A DNA stretch of 64,000 bases from Embiotoca jacksoni (GCA_022577435.1 JAKOON010000005.1:15532724-15596723); one strand, 5' to 3'. Positions 12,232 through 25,000 are shown, counted from the stretch's first letter. The notes: a model not told the origin generated them from the letters alone. Numbers and translations are program-made.

Positions 12232-12558
12232 ATGTCCATCTTGGTAGTACTATCGCCTCACTGCAAGAGGGGTCTGGGTTCAAACCTGCTGTATGTTCTC
12301 CCTGTGCTTGTGCCAGGTTTCTCCGGATGCTCCGGCTTCCAGTCCAAAGAGGCGCATGTTAGGTTGATTGGTGATTCTATGTTGGCCGTAGGTGTGAATG
12401 TGTGTATGAATGGTTGTCTGTCTTTCTGTGTTGGCCCTGCGATGGACTGGTTGTCCAGGGTGTATCCTGCCATCGCCCAAAGTCAGCTCGGACAGGCTCC
12501 AACAGCCCTGTGACCCTGTACAGGATAAAGCGGGTATGGATATTGAATGGATGGATGG
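12232..12558 (+). mobile_element. L2/SINE-type retroposon copy
   Basis: A retroposed non-coding unit of a type abundant in teleosts. In order it shows CTATCGCCTCACTGCAAGAG, GGTTCAAACC at 12277-12286 (close to a pol III B-box), TTTCTCCGGATGCTCCGGC, GTTAGGTTGATTGGTGATTC, AGGTGTGAATGTGTGTATGA, GTCCAGGGTGTATCCTGCC, AGGATAAAGCGGGTATGG and a tail of GAATGGATGGATGG. The 3' end, AGGATAA..CGG plus a GGAT-repeat tail, is the one shared by L2-clade LINEs and their SINE partners in fish. Several substitutions from the usual form show that it is old. Frames across it are spurious. I am confident of the repeat and less so of the exact class. Confidence 0.8.
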
Positions 12559-13680
12559 TCCAGCTTGGTGGGAAATCTTTTTTTTTTTTAGACTATATGA
12601 TATTTATCTAGCAGTTATTGATGATCTAAATTTCCAGTCGCACATCCTGAATACAGCACATTGTCATTTATAATTTCAAGTAAAACATTACTCTTACCTC
12701 AACCTCCCCTTTTCCTTCACCAGGTCCTAGTGGAGCAGGCAGGATGCCCCTGTTAGGACTCCCTCCTGCCTTGGCTCAGCTCCTCTGCACCGCACAGCCA
12801 TTAACCACCATTACCGAGCAGGGCCATTTCATGGTCAGAGAGCATTTTAGTGTTAGCCCTCCCTGGGGCAACAAAATCAGCCAAGTGAGTTTCAATCCTG
12901 CTCAACTATATATGCTGTGTTTTACATCCTCCCATTTTCAGACACCCCTCCACCCACCACACCCTCCAACATCTCCTTGTTATGCACTTTGACTCAGCAA
13001 GTGTAGCTCAGTGTAACTCAACTATGCATGATAGATGACATGTATGTCTGTAGTGAACTCTGAACTCTACAGACAATAACAAAAAATGTGTGACACATAA
13101 TGCATATTGCAGTAATGACTGCGATCATGACATAATGCCGAAAACATGAAGAGAATTATATGAAAACCCCACTGCCAAATCAAGGATGGAAGACCGTACA
13201 CTATTTCAACATGGTGTCAAGGTGACTGACAGTCATTATGTGGTGGCCAAATGTATGCGAATGAATTGAAATAACATCAACTGTAACTATCAACCAACAT
13301 GTGATGTAACTAGATTTATGATCATTGGCTCAGACCACTGGCTCCATAGACTTACTCTTCTTTGCGAGTATTAAAATTTCCATACTCTGGCTATCAGGAT
13401 GAACCTTTTCAACCTTGTTTAACCTATCCACCAAATACCCAACATCATTCATCATCATTGTCACAACAATTTCTGATGTATAAACACGTTATTTATCTTC
13501 TTTTTTTATAAAGATAAAAAAAAAAAAAAATGTAAATCAAACCGACAACTTTTTAATTTTAGATTTAAAAAAAAAAACCAACCATAAAGTCAACTCAGGT
13601 GACCTTATTTGGCCAATAGGTGCAGAGCATTCCCAGTGAGCAAAGTTTGGTAACTTTAGCATTGGAGAAGTGAATGTATC
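12559..13680. other. Non-coding stretch, nothing recognised
   Basis: Contains a pyrimidine-rich segment ending in CTTCACCAG near 12722, which could serve as an acceptor, but the following frame (12744-12992) is unremarkable. An A14 run lies near 13520. No repeat was identified. Confidence 0.5.
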
Positions 13681-13684
13681 ATGA

Positions 13685-13933
13685 TGGATCGTTTTTCTCC
13701 ATGAACGTCTGCATGTGGAGAAAGAGGACCTGCCCGTGATTTCTTCTGAGTATACTAACATTGATGATATTAAAAAAACTTCTTGAGGAGCAGTGGAGAC
13801 TCAAGAACCAGTGACCTGCACTGTTGGCTATGAACACAGAAAACGTGGGGCTTTGGACTGTGATAAAATCAACGATGCCTTCACACTCGATCTCAGCGAC
13901 AGACGCATTGCTTTGCTAAGAAGACGCCAAATG
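13685..13933 (+). other. Possible coding relic or exon with consensus donor
   Basis: One reading frame is open from about 13685 to a TGA at 13783-13785 and again from there through 13933, where GCCAAATG is followed by GTAAGTAC, a near-perfect donor at 13934. The second part reads VTCTVGYEHRKRGALDCDK... and ends in DLSDRRIALLRRRQM. The first part reads HERLHVEKEDLPVISSEY. Continuity across a single stop suggests either an exon beginning after one of the AGs at 13787-13793 or a disabled gene fragment. The acceptor side is poor, having no pyrimidine tract. No domain was recognised. Confidence 0.2.
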
Positions 13934-13935
13934 GT

Positions 13936-16130
13936 AAGTACATGTTTTTTCCCCTCTGTTAGCTGTTACAAAGTTAATGCATTTGGTGATTGAGACACTA
14001 ATATTGACACCTCATCCTTTCTTTATGTAATGCTCATTCATTTACCTTTAGTTCTGTGGAACAGAGTGTTGGTAACTGGCAGCATGAGTTTGTGATCTCT
14101 GAATCTGAGGCTGAAATGTAGGGCCTACACACACCATGTTTATTGCTTGCTGCTTGTGTGCAGATCTTTTCTGTAGAGTAACTTTGTGAAATTTTATATC
14201 CACAGCTGTGTTTATATTGCCAGTTTAGTGACGATTACATTTAAATCTTTTGAGTTGAATATCTCTCCTTGTGCAAACTCAGATTGACATATGTTACTGA
14301 GCAGGTACTACAGGTGTGGAGTGTGGCAGTAGAAATTAAACTGTGGCAGGCGGCACAATAATAGGAACTTCTAAACTTTAAAGCATCCTCACCGGAAAAT
14401 CAAGCAACCCCATAGCACCAGCAAGAGAAACTCAATAGTGGTGCCACCGGCTGCCAGTTAAAGCCATATTTAGATATGCATGAATAATCTAATTGAAATA
14501 ATAATATTTGTATTTTATTTTCCAAATGCCAATGTAATATGAATACAAGATGCAATTTTCCATAAAGGGATGCACACAACATTCTATGATGTAAATATTA
14601 TAATCAGTTATTACAAGCGAACCTATTTTGTAAATAATGTTATGGGATGCTGCAAGGCATATTTCATTTTTTTTGGACAAATTTACAAGTGATTATTATG
14701 AAGTGGCAATGAATTGATTCAAAACACATCTACAAATATTTTTTTAATGTCACCTCCAGTGTACATTTACTCTCTCTTGTGACAGCACATAGCTGCAAAT
14801 GTTGTTAGTTCAGGTACTGGCAATCTCTTTGAGTGAGGATTCAAACATCTGTAATTCGTCAGAAATTAAGTAATCCAAGTTGACATCAAACTGGTCCACA
14901 AAGTTTGTTCTCAAATGCCAACAATCTGGCTCAATATTGGCATGGAGTGTAAAGAATTTTTTTTATTAACAAATTATGATATGTAGTCATGTAGAGCAGT
15001 GGAACATAGTATGCAGCTGTTGCTAACATACCCCACTCAAAAGTGTTGTGCACGGACTGTCACTGCCATCTGGCTCTTTCAAGTGAATATGAGGTGATCT
15101 AAAATGTAAACATTATCGCTCAACCTCACCTCAACTACCTGCAAAACTATAGCTGACACTGAAAGGTATATTCCCTTTTTGGAGGACACAGACACCTTGA
15201 GAAGGGTCACTCTACAGCCCTGTTTCCGACTGATGTTCTCCAGATAATCCCCGACACAAAATGTATGTGTAGGAAAGGAGATACAGCTTGAGTGTGTGCT
15301 TCAAAAGCAACCTGGTGATTGACGTTGGCAAAAGATGGCAACAGCACCGGGTGATTCTTGGGATGAAAGCGAGAGACACCACCCACTGTCATGTTGTACA
15401 CCAGCTCAATAGTCCACCGAGCACTGACAGTCGCCACAGCTGTACATTTTACGCTACCTGAAGCCCAATAATTAGCATTCCTTTTTCAGAAATGGAAAAA
15501 AAAAAAAAACAGAACATGCTACTGAAAACTTGTATAGGCAACTGCACGCACACATAAACATTCATACACAGACAATTTGTGCGCACACAGATTACTGCAC
15601 TCAGCACATTCATAGAATTTGCCTTTTAATTGATTTTATTTATTTTTCTGTACGCCGGAGCTCAGGATGGAATTAATTGAGCAATTTTTGTATTAATTTG
15701 CGTCAATGTTACACTTGTCAGCTTGAAGTTGACAAGAGGAGCCATATTCTTGTTGTACAGTAGGAATCCAAACATGCTGGTTCTGCCTCATGCTGCTGGC
15801 GGATGACACTCAGGGAGAGATCATTCTTGCTCAGTAGGCAGTTTCCTCTCAGTTGAACTAGCCAGCTGTTTGTTTTTCAAAACTTGACTGTTTGACATAT
15901 GTTGTATCCATGTTGTAGAAAATCACTCCAAAAGCAAATTAGTTTTTCCCCAAACTGTATCTGCCCTTGGAATATACAGTGTTTGTGTAGATTCATGAAT
16001 ATTTTAAATGGGGTTATTTTTATAACTTGGAATTCAATTTTTATTCTCAGTTAGAATTACTGTAGAAAACTATATTTAATGTACATTTTCTGCATTTAAG
16101 TAAAATAATATATGGTAGAGTGGTATTGCT
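13936..16130. other. Non-coding stretch, nothing recognised
   Basis: A+T-rich DNA with short random frames. A run of about A14 lies near 15495. Nothing else was identified. Confidence 0.55.
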
Positions 16131-16720
16131 GTAGGAAAAGGCTGCCTGGGTTGTGTATTTTGTCCTCGAGGCAGGACAAATCAGCAGGCCTCAGGACAAA
16201 CCTCCTTGTCACCAGAGATGGAGAGCCTGGCCAACTGTGTTGACTGATTGTTAGCATTAGTGGCTGTGAGTGTGATTAATATGCCTTCCCCTCACATAGC
16301 ACTGTGGAAAAAGAGAGGTGCAGCTTAAAACTGAAAAGGGGTGGCCACATTGCACGTTTTTTAAAGAAGATAATGCATAACCTGAGTGCGGCCGGCTGTA
16401 CGTGGCAGGATGGATGGCTTTCAGAGACCAGGTGCTGTTGCATTAATTCCTCTATAGCCTAAATCAGAGGGAGGATGTGCTGGCCTAATGAGCTTGTTGT
16501 GTGGGATGCTGTGAGTGCTGCTGAGATGCTGTTAGAACACACTGTGCTGCAGCCTAGTGGATTTGAGACTGCCATAATTGCTGTATTGTGATGGTGATTT
16601 TCTTCTTCCGCATCTGAAGCAGCCCCTTAGCATCTGCTTGTTTGCCTAGGCCTCCTGTCTGCGGCGGTCATAGCACTCCCTCTGCTTCCACACGCTGGGA
16701 CTGTAGCACTCACCAGTCAT
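16131..16720. promoter_or_regulatory. Higher-complexity block with triple GGACAAA motif
   Basis: More G+C-rich and less repetitive than its flanks. At its start TTTGTCC (16159-16165), GGACAAA (16174-16180) and GGACAAA (16194-16200) form an inverted pair plus a third copy within 42 bp. Further on are GTGATTAATATG and other TAAT cores. This composition is common in conserved non-coding elements near developmental genes. Conservation itself could not be examined, so the regulatory reading is inference. Confidence 0.25.
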
Positions 16721-16920
16721 TTGGACTCTAATTTGAGAAGATTAGGTCCCCATGCTGATAAGTCAAACATTACATCACAGCCTTTCTGCTGTGATATGAA
16801 AGGGTGTCACTACACTCTGGCACTGCTGACAAAAGCATGTGCACATTTGCGGCATGAGCGCCAGCATGCAATACATATTTTAAGAGTTGTTGCCTCAGCA
16901 GAAAGGTTTATGCAGTTGTG

Positions 16921-17957
16921 AGTAAAAGTTTGGGTTTCCCTGTGCTAGTTACATATTTTGGTCATTTTTAATGTGAAAAGAAATAGATACAAGGCCTGCC
17001 CCATTATATATAACAATAACTGTGACATATGTAAAAGTTTGGAAAGTTCATTAATTATTTGACTCTTAAGGCCGGTCAAGACTTGTCATCGTAGGACTTT
17101 ATCAGCTGATGGCAAATCCAGGATTTTTTGAAACCCCGCAGTAATACTCAACAACCATGAGCTCCTCATAGTTGCTGACTGACGATATGAAAATGAAGCT
17201 ATCTGATGTCCGACAAAGAATGGTATGGCTTAAAAAGATGTCAAAGTGCTTCTAGCTTGCAATTTGTACTGTTCATAATGCCATTAAGAAGTAGACGTAA
17301 AGGGGATATGTGAAAGTAAAGACACGATATGGAGAAAAGGAACACTTTCCGATAGATCTGTACATCTATCTGCTGGACAGAAAAACAGAGCAAAACCCAC
17401 CATGTGTCTGAAAAGGAGCTGCAGGAAGGTTTAGCTGACACAGGAGTGGTAGGCGCCTTTGCACTGTGCTGCACTGATGCACAAACAGGGTCTACATGAA
17501 AGCGTCTACTGTGACCTCCTCACAAAAGTCAGCATCTGAAATATGCAAGACAACATTTGGACAAGCTGGAGTGGTTTTAGAAACAAGTGCAGATGAAGTT
17601 AAAATTAAGCTCTGCGACCATAATCACCAAAGATAGGTTTGGAGAAAAAAGAAGCTGCATTTGATGAAAAGAACACCTTGCCGTCTGTAAAACATGGTCT
17701 GGAAATATTTTTGCTTTTGGGTTGTGTTGCAGCCAGTGGCACAGGAAACACTGCAAACGAAAGAATGAATGCCACCAAATATCAGAACATTTTGGATGCA
17801 AAAAGAACCTGGAAAGAGTCTGGTTTTCTGTGTTAGGACAATTCAAAATTAAGAATCACAAAATAATGCTGAAGACAGCCTAAATTATCTTAGAAATCAC
17901 AGGGATCTGCAGGGAAGAGTGGGTGACTACTTAGTAGGGTGCCCACACTTTTTGCAC
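16921..17957 (+). mobile_element. Degenerate Tc1/mariner transposon
   Basis: A decayed cut-and-paste DNA transposon of the Tc1/mariner superfamily. The left end AGTAAAAGTTTGGGTTTCCC (from 16921) is an imperfect inverted copy of the right end AGGGTGCCCACACTTTTTGC (17936-17955). Both are versions of the 'AAAAGTTTGGGCACCCT' end I know from this fish family. The interior holds a broken transposase (see 17589-17836), and the segment before the right end (GGGTGACTACTTAGTAGGGTGCCC) matches the usual 3' region. At about 1.04 kb it is shorter than an intact copy (roughly 1.6 kb), so it carries internal deletions. No clear TA duplication remains. Confidence 0.8.
17589..17836 (+). pseudogene. Tc1/mariner transposase remnant
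   Basis: Remnant of the DDE transposase that moves Tc1-type elements by cutting at the terminal repeats. The first part, in one frame, reads DEVKIKLCDHNHQR, corresponding to the family's 'DE.KIKLFGHN' segment around the second catalytic aspartate. It is cut by an in-frame TAG at 17634-17636. After a shift in an A-run the next frame reads EKKEAAFDEKNTLPSVKHG, then GCVAASGTGN and KYQNIL. These correspond to the family's 'VWRKKG..F...NT.PTVKHG', 'WGCVAASGTGN' and 'KYQ.IL' segments. The N-terminal helix-turn-helix region and the C-terminal glutamate region are not recognisable. The stop and frameshift make it non-functional. Confidence 0.8.
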
Positions 17958-18359
17958 ATGCCACACTTACTGCTTTTTTGTGCATTAGCTTTTATTAGAA
18001 ACATTTTCTGCAGAGGTGATATTTACTTCTTTTCACTTGCACAAATGACCAAAGCAATGAATTTTCCCAGGGATGTCAAAACTTTAGTATACAACTCAAT
18101 GGTATATAGAGTTAACTGAGGTGAAAATGACTAGTGCCAACATGTTGGACTGAAGCCTCACAACAGGCTTTAACAGACGCCCACATTCTTATCTTTCTAT
18201 TTTTAAGTCCCCTCTTCTGCTTAGAATGCTAAACCAAATATATATCATATCCTACCAGTCTCCCGTTCAGCGGCAGACATGACATGATAAAATGCTACCT
18301 TCAGTTTTCCATATTTGTACATGTGTGAAGGCCATAAGAAGGCTAAGCCATTAACCACA
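17958..18359. other. Non-coding stretch, nothing recognised
   Basis: Flank of the Tc1/mariner copy. A+T-rich, with no repeat or motif identified. Confidence 0.5.
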
Positions 18360-18600
18360 CTGCTCATTCAACATCTGTATGAGGTTCATCTGTGCAGCAG
18401 AGATCCGTGGCTCGGGCACTCCCTCCGTGCCCTAGTGGAAAAAGAGGCCTGCCAGAATGAGGAATGAGGGCTAAGGCCCTGATTATTAGGATTAATTGTC
18501 TCTTAGTCATGCAGCGGAGCAGGAGTGCCAGGGTAAAGCAAGGTGGAAATAATGAGGGCCAGCCAGCAGTCGTCATGTTTTCTTTGCAAGCACCTTTCAC
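18360..18600. promoter_or_regulatory. Higher-complexity block, possible conserved element
   Basis: A locally G+C-richer segment with TGATTATTAGGATTAATTG (two homeodomain-type ATTA cores and GGATTA, a K50-type core) near 18480, set in a complex sequence without simple repeats. Both strands are open for about 65-78 codons, but neither translation resembles a protein. The layout is typical of a homeobox-bound enhancer. This is a guess from composition. Confidence 0.25.
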
Positions 18601-20500
18601 AAAACAGTTCCTATCTGCTATTCCACTCTATCAATACCATTTAGATCAGTTAAAAGCATGAAGTCATAATAAAAATCTGAAATGCTTCTGAATGGAAGAT
18701 ATTCAGTTTATGAATTGCACTAATACACCATAACACTGCACTGGTAATAATATTGGTGATGTGTATCTATCAAAACAGACCTGTCAGGTTATGGTGTTTT
18801 AATACTATAACCTGATCATTTTCTTCTTGTTAATTTTGGCTTCAAAACTCTGAAGTACTGATCTTCACACATAGTGACTCCCCCATCAGCCTATTTTTTT
18901 TTTTTTTACTAGATTTGACTAAAATTGTGTTTTAATTACATAGTATTTTAGCAAAAACGTGATGCAGTAAGTCTCTGACAAGTTTAAGCGTCTGTCAAAT
19001 CACCTGAAGAGTTAAATATGAATATGATACTACTAATAAAAAGTCATTAATTAATATTTTCAAGTAAGACCTCGGTAATGTTTTGAGAAATAACTCAAAT
19101 AATATATAACTCATGATAATATTTTCAGAACATCAAAATTGACAGAGTTTTAACAGACAGATCCATCTAATTAATATTTTTTCATACTTGGCTCAAGATC
19201 CCAAGACTCTTTGGGTATCTTTGTGCTCTTTAGCCTTTAGATAAAATGCTGCAGTATTTTCTCTTTTCACTGCAACAGACGGAGCACTGAAGTTGCTTCT
19301 TATCCTCAAAGTGAACAAGAGCAGATTTCCAGGAAAGTTACAAATAGATGCCTCTCTCCGCCGACAAAATGTCTAAACAGCTGTCACTTCCCGGCATATT
19401 CATTCATCATTATTAGATAATAAGTGGGGAATAGCCCCTGAAACCCTCTATTACCTTTATGTACTCTACAGAAGTGTGCCACAGATAACAGATGAGGCTG
19501 GACTTGATGTAAAATTAAATTACTTTTTTTTTTTTTCCTATTGGGCGCAATTAATGGGTTTTTGATGCAGCGAGGCACGGTGCATTTAGGGATGTGTCCT
19601 ATCAACTCGTCCTGGGGATTAACCTATCTACTTTGCATTGGCCTCTGACTGCATGCAAGCAATGCTAATCTGTGCACAACCAGACAAGCCCCCTTCAATA
19701 ACTTTCAAAAACTTCTGCATTGATGATGGAATATCTGTCAGCTGGATGTCATTAATTTTGTACATGATTAAGCATGCATTTAGGATACTTGTCAAGTGGA
19801 AGTTTTGAGCAGTCGCTAGTTTCAGCAGAAGCAGCCTGTTTGTACAACCTTGTGGAGCCTCTGTTTTGTTGACTATCTCAAGAAGCAGAACTGAGACTGG
19901 TCAATAAAATTATAAAGTCAAAAATACTAAATCCATGAGTGATTTTGCGAGATTTTCCTTGATAATCCCTCTGATTTATTATTATTTAACCTTGTATAAG
20001 TGTTACTAAATAAGCTTATTCTCTGTATGGTTTATATTTCACCTCCCAGAAAGGATCGGATGCTGTATTCTCCCACTGAGATGGTACATTTTGTGCTCTT
20101 GTATAGTCAGATTTGTCCTGTTTTGTGGTTGAGAGCACCGCTGGGTGACCACTAGCTTCCCCGTGGCCTTGACTCTGACAATACAAAACCTGAATAAAAT
20201 TCATAGCAGAAATGCCTTTGATTGTGAAATACCCTTCTAAATCTTACATAGCCTTGGGTAAGAACATGGAACAACAATGCAGACGTACAGTACAGCACAA
20301 TGGAGGCGCTCAACATGAACTAATCAGTGTTTTGGGAATATATAAGTCTCTTTGACTTTCAAGGCAGTCAAGGGAGAGAAAGAGTTTCTAAGTTGTTTGT
20401 CATCTAAACAAATCTTCCCTGCAGCATTTCTTCATACTTCCAATAATAGTGACTGGTTCAAATGCCAAATTATGCTCTGCTCTGACATATTGCCCACACC
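18601..20500. other. Non-coding stretch; one short inverted repeat
   Basis: CAGGTTAT at 18785-18792 and ATAACCTG at 18807-18814 form a perfect 8-bp inverted repeat with a 14-nt loop. T-runs occur near 18900 and 19530. No coding region was recognised. Confidence 0.5.
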
Positions 20501-20578
20501 ATGTGGTATATGTGCTTGTGTATATGTTTCTGTGTGCGTGTGTCAGTAAGTGTGTCACATTGATTGTGTCTGTGAGAG

Positions 20579-20580
<2 letters not shown>

Positions 20581-20618
<38 letters not shown>
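20581..20618 (+). repeat. (TG)19 microsatellite
   Basis: A pure TG dinucleotide run flanked by degenerate TG-rich sequence (from about 20510) and CGCGTG on the right. The 139- and 123-codon frames crossing it on the two strands are translations of the repeat and not genes. Confidence 0.97.
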
Positions 20619-20619
<1 letters not shown>

Positions 20620-20622
<3 letters not shown>

Positions 20623-21785
20623 TGCCCGCTGTTTGTATGCATTACTGTACGTGTTAGTGGAGGTGGCTGGTGGCGCTGTACCAACTTGTCACGGACCTGG
20701 AGGATTAGATTTACCATTTCAAAGATGCCTGTGTTTCTAAAGTTTACACACATACATGCACACAGACACACTCATACAATCACCCACCCACACACTGCTT
20801 CCCCAGCTTGTCAACGTGCAACGTGGGCTGTGGAGGCTTGTGCGAACAGATGGGAGGAACCAGCATAAAATAAAGTTAAACTAGAACAGAATGACTATGC
20901 AAGTGGCGTGGCCGCCCTTTGTTTGCTAGGAAGGTGATCCTCAGCAGCTGGGGATGATGGAACGCATGATTAAAATTACCAGAGGGAATGATTAATATCT
21001 CCTTAAAGCACACACTTCCAGCATATCAATCATCTCATTACACTGGAAAAGTTAATTGTGTGAGGGGAGGGTTGGGGCCCCTGAACCATGAAAAAGTAGC
21101 CCACCCCTCGACATGTTTACTTACACAACAGAACGGACCCAATAACTCCATGTGCTCTGCACTGTGTTTGGAGAGTTTCAAATGTTTCCACTGAAACAGG
21201 CCCCACTCAGCAGGGGACACTGTACTTAACAGGAACTGGTATTTTTACCAACTGACAAAACTTTGTTTGTCAAGGAACAATTGGAAAGTGATGCACGGGT
21301 GGTTGTAAAGCTTGCATATGATGGTAAACAACACTGAATGCACTTTTTTGGGGGGGGGGCATAGAAATTTGCATGACGACTGTCCATGAGGGATGACTTC
21401 CGCTAGCAGTATGTCAACTCATTCAATCTCTCACACCTGTACGCATTCATGTTAATAACACTCATGAAAATGGTCGCGTGCCATATATTAGTGGGATATT
21501 TTGCTTCATTCTGGACGTCATAAATGTCAGGGTCATGACCTGCTTGGCTGTATAATTGAATCGAGATTCATTTCCTGGTAGCCTTGATTTCCTGTAAGAT
21601 TTCTACAATTAAAGGACAGAGGCTTAAACTTTTATGGGGCAAACAAAAAAAACAAAGCGTTGTCCGTGAAGCCCCGCATGTTTACTTTTGTTGTACAAGC
21701 AGCATGTACAGTAAATAAGTGGCTAAAGATTATTTAAGTGCTAAAGCACAATGAAAAAAAGAAATAAAACTGAATACATGGGGAG
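20620..21785. other. Non-coding stretch with CA-rich and G-run segments
   Basis: A degenerate CA-rich segment lies at about 20745-20795. GAATGATTAATATC and similar TAAT cores occur near 20985. A run of G10 follows T6 near 21345. Nothing coding was recognised. Confidence 0.5.
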
Positions 21786-22095
21786 ATGAAGGGAGGTAGG
21801 GGTCTCTGTGCCTATGGTGGCCCAGATTGCCCTTGCCTTGCCTTCCTTTCCCCTAGCTGCCAGTGTGTCCTACTCTTTGCCCTCTCTGCTCCGCTGCGCT
21901 CGCTCCCGTCCCCCCTCCCACCTCTCCCTGCGTGCCTACGCTGCCTGAGCCAGCTGCTCCCACTTCATCTTCAGCAGCGTCACCAGGCGGGGTATTAATC
22001 ATGTTTTTCGAGGGGGACACTCCGCTATTTATCTCTCTGACACTTCCAGCATTCAGAGGCCCGTTGCTGGGCACAGCCCATTGAGTAGTAAGATT
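21786..22095. promoter_or_regulatory. GC/pyrimidine-rich block
   Basis: A block much richer in C than its flanks (CCTCTCTGCTCCGCTGCGCTCGCTCCCGTCCCCCCTCC...), followed by sequence with CACCAGGCGGGGTATTAATC (a GC-box-like core next to TTAAT) and CTATTTATCTC. Frames are open on both strands because the sequence is G+C-rich, and neither looks like a protein. A pyrimidine-rich, CpG-containing block of this sort may be a promoter edge or an enhancer. No TATA box, donor or clear start was seen. Confidence 0.25.
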
Positions 22096-25000
22096 ACACA
22101 TTACATCGCTCCATTGCTTCTCCCTGCCCTCTCCATTGACTAGCTGTTCAACGGTGGCATCAAGCTTGCACGATCGGACATAATTTATGCCCTACATGTA
22201 TAAAAACACTATCCTGTTTCTCCATTTTCACCTTCTGCGCTTCAATTTTGCTAATGTGTAGCATATAATAGCAATCATCTGTTGGCTTACACAGCAAATA
22301 CAGGAAGTGCTATTATGAATAACACTGCTGCAAAATGTGAAACACATTCTGACAGAGCTTTCCAGATTTTGTTGTTTAAATGTTTCATGTTGCATAAAAA
22401 ATTGTATTCCTGTTAATAATACATTTTGGGAACATTTTTAATGCAGTATTTTATTCATAGCCAGTGTAATTACTCCAGAATGCCTAATATTTCTGTTTAT
22501 TACACAGAGGATGTTTTCTCTCAGTCACTGATTCGGCTGTCAAAGAGACAGTCAGTGGAAATGTTTCATCGGTGGAATCCAATTACACATGCTGACCCTT
22601 TACTTTTTCACTTACACTGCGCATTTAGGCACTTTTACAACAACTCCAGTGTTGCTCATGCCATAGATTCTCAATCCAATCCTCATGCTTTTGAGTAAGC
22701 AATGAATGAATGCATCAGTATTCTCCCGATATTTGGTTTGGTTTGTTAAATGTATGAGAATCCTCGGGCTAAAGTAATCTACTACCTCTTCCCGTTGGAA
22801 CTTTCAAAAACAACTGAATTAAAGTAAGGATGAAAAAGGTGTCTTAGAGAAACAGGAAGCAGTTATGTTGGCTGATGGCCAGTCTAATGGGCTGATGGGA
22901 ATGCTGAATGAATGAGTGATTCTCCAGGGATCCCCTCAGCTTTTGGTGGAGTTCTGAATTGAGAGTGTCAACTAACTCCTCCTCTGCTGAAAATGGAGGG
23001 TAAAAGTGCATTGAAATCCTGCCAAATAGTAAATCAAATATGTGTTCAAAAAGGAAATGAACATTTTTAGAACAATAGAGTTAAGTACACCCTCAACCCC
23101 CACCCTGTCTCTCTCTCTCTTTCCCTCTCCCTCTGCCTCTCCTTCTTTCATACACACACTGATAGGCTGCAAAAGGAGAAACTCATGTTGAGGTCTTGAT
23201 AATAATAGTAAATGGTGCTTTTGTCTGAAGACAAAAAGAAGCAGCTACCTCTTTGTCTTTGATGCTTTCCTACGCATAAGTTCAGAGGTAAGCAGGAGGT
23301 TTCAAACCGGTTTTTGTTTTGTGTACCTGATTCAGAACAAGATTTTTTTTGTACCAGAAGAGTCCTGGTTTCTGTTTGTAGTCCAATACTGACCAATCAT
23401 CTTTGGTTGCATGATGAAGGTAAACAGTGAATATGGAGGAAAAAGAGGCTCAATGCATTTACAGAAATGCAATCCATTAGCTATCGCCTGATGGTATTTT
23501 AGCTTTTTATAGCTTTGCTGTAGTGGTTTTAGGTGAATGTAAACTGGCAAATCGGGAAACAATGCAGTTGTAGACATTGTCTCTCAACTACATTCTCCCA
23601 TCCGAGGTAGCTAATCGAACTGTAAACAACCAGCACGCAGAAGATGTCTTGGCACTGTGAGGAAACTCCAAAATATTAGTCGTAGCACCCCAAAGGCTAA
23701 AAGACTGATAGCCTACTGAGTACGGAGATTCATTTAGTATGTGAGACATTAGACCCAGGACTCTTATTTATCTTATTTATCCAAACATTTCCACACCATT
23801 TGGTGAGCTCATTCATAACTGAAGTTATGGACAGAGGTGTGAATTCAAGGCTTGACAGTCTGGTCACATAATTATTCTTGAAAGCAAAATTTTGGGCCAA
23901 AAACAATACATTTTTGTGGAATTGCCACAATTAGTGGATTGTCACAGTATATTCTTCTTTGCATAGAGTTCAGCTTTGGTGGACTTTAACTTTTGCCTGA
24001 CTAAATAATTGCACACCATTATGACATTGCGAAGTTCAGGAGAACCCGAACACAGGAAGCTAACATATTAATTGTGTCTCACCACCCAGTCTTGTTGAAC
24101 CCTTAATCAGGATATATCTTTTGATCCACAAGAAAAAAATGCTGCATGGCTTTCAGTTGTTATACAGGAGTAAGTGGTACAAATACATTCCTTTGAATGA
24201 ATGCCACTTACTTTCTGGTTAGCACCACAGAGCTCACCACTGTAAGTCACTGGTCCTAATCAAACAGGACCAAAGCATAGGTTAGCTACTGATGGCCATT
24301 ATTCATTTCTAGTCTCGGTTTTCTATCTCAGTTTAATCAGTTGGAATCTCTAAAACAATGAAAGTGACAGCTTAAATCTAAAAGTAATACCAGAGCCAAA
24401 AACATTTAATTTACTCTGTAAACTATTTTGTGTAAATTTGAATGTACAGTATTGGGGAAGAAATTTCTAAACATGTCAAATCAAAAAATAAACAGGATGT
24501 AGTAGTGAGTTAAATAATATATTGCACACATGCATATTCTATAATAATTCACAGCAATGATCTTATAGTGAATATATTTCAATGCTTCAGTTATTAAAAA
24601 TGAGTGTAAAGACAGTTTACACCATTTGTTGTTTGCATTATCTTAATTTCCCCTTTTTACATGATCTAAATACAGAATTTTAAAAGTGCTCCTAACTGCA
24701 AGGAAAAATTTAAAACATTCAATCTGGAACGTGCTTGACCTTGAAACTGACTTCCACACCCCAGATGTTTTATACAAGTGCAACTGCCGTCCTCTGTAAG
24801 TCTCTGCTGCTCAAAGTCTAAGCTTCTAATGCTAATTCTGCTAATATGAGACAGGAAATGGCAGCAACAAGACTTAATGGCTAATGTCTACCTACTCTAT
24901 CTGTAAGTGGTTCTCTACAGAGCTTCAAGGAGTGGGTGTTAGTGTGAGAAAGAGAGGAGTATTGTTGGTTGAGGTGTGCTGTCGGGGGCAGAAAGACTTA

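Noticed and set aside
12277..12286. GGTTCAAACC, a tRNA B-box-like word suggesting a tRNA gene
   Set aside because: No cloverleaf can be drawn around it, and it lies inside the L2/SINE-type retroposon copy.
20400..20868. Overlapping 123- and 139-codon frames on opposite strands
   Set aside because: Both cross the TG microsatellite, and neither has a domain or splice context.
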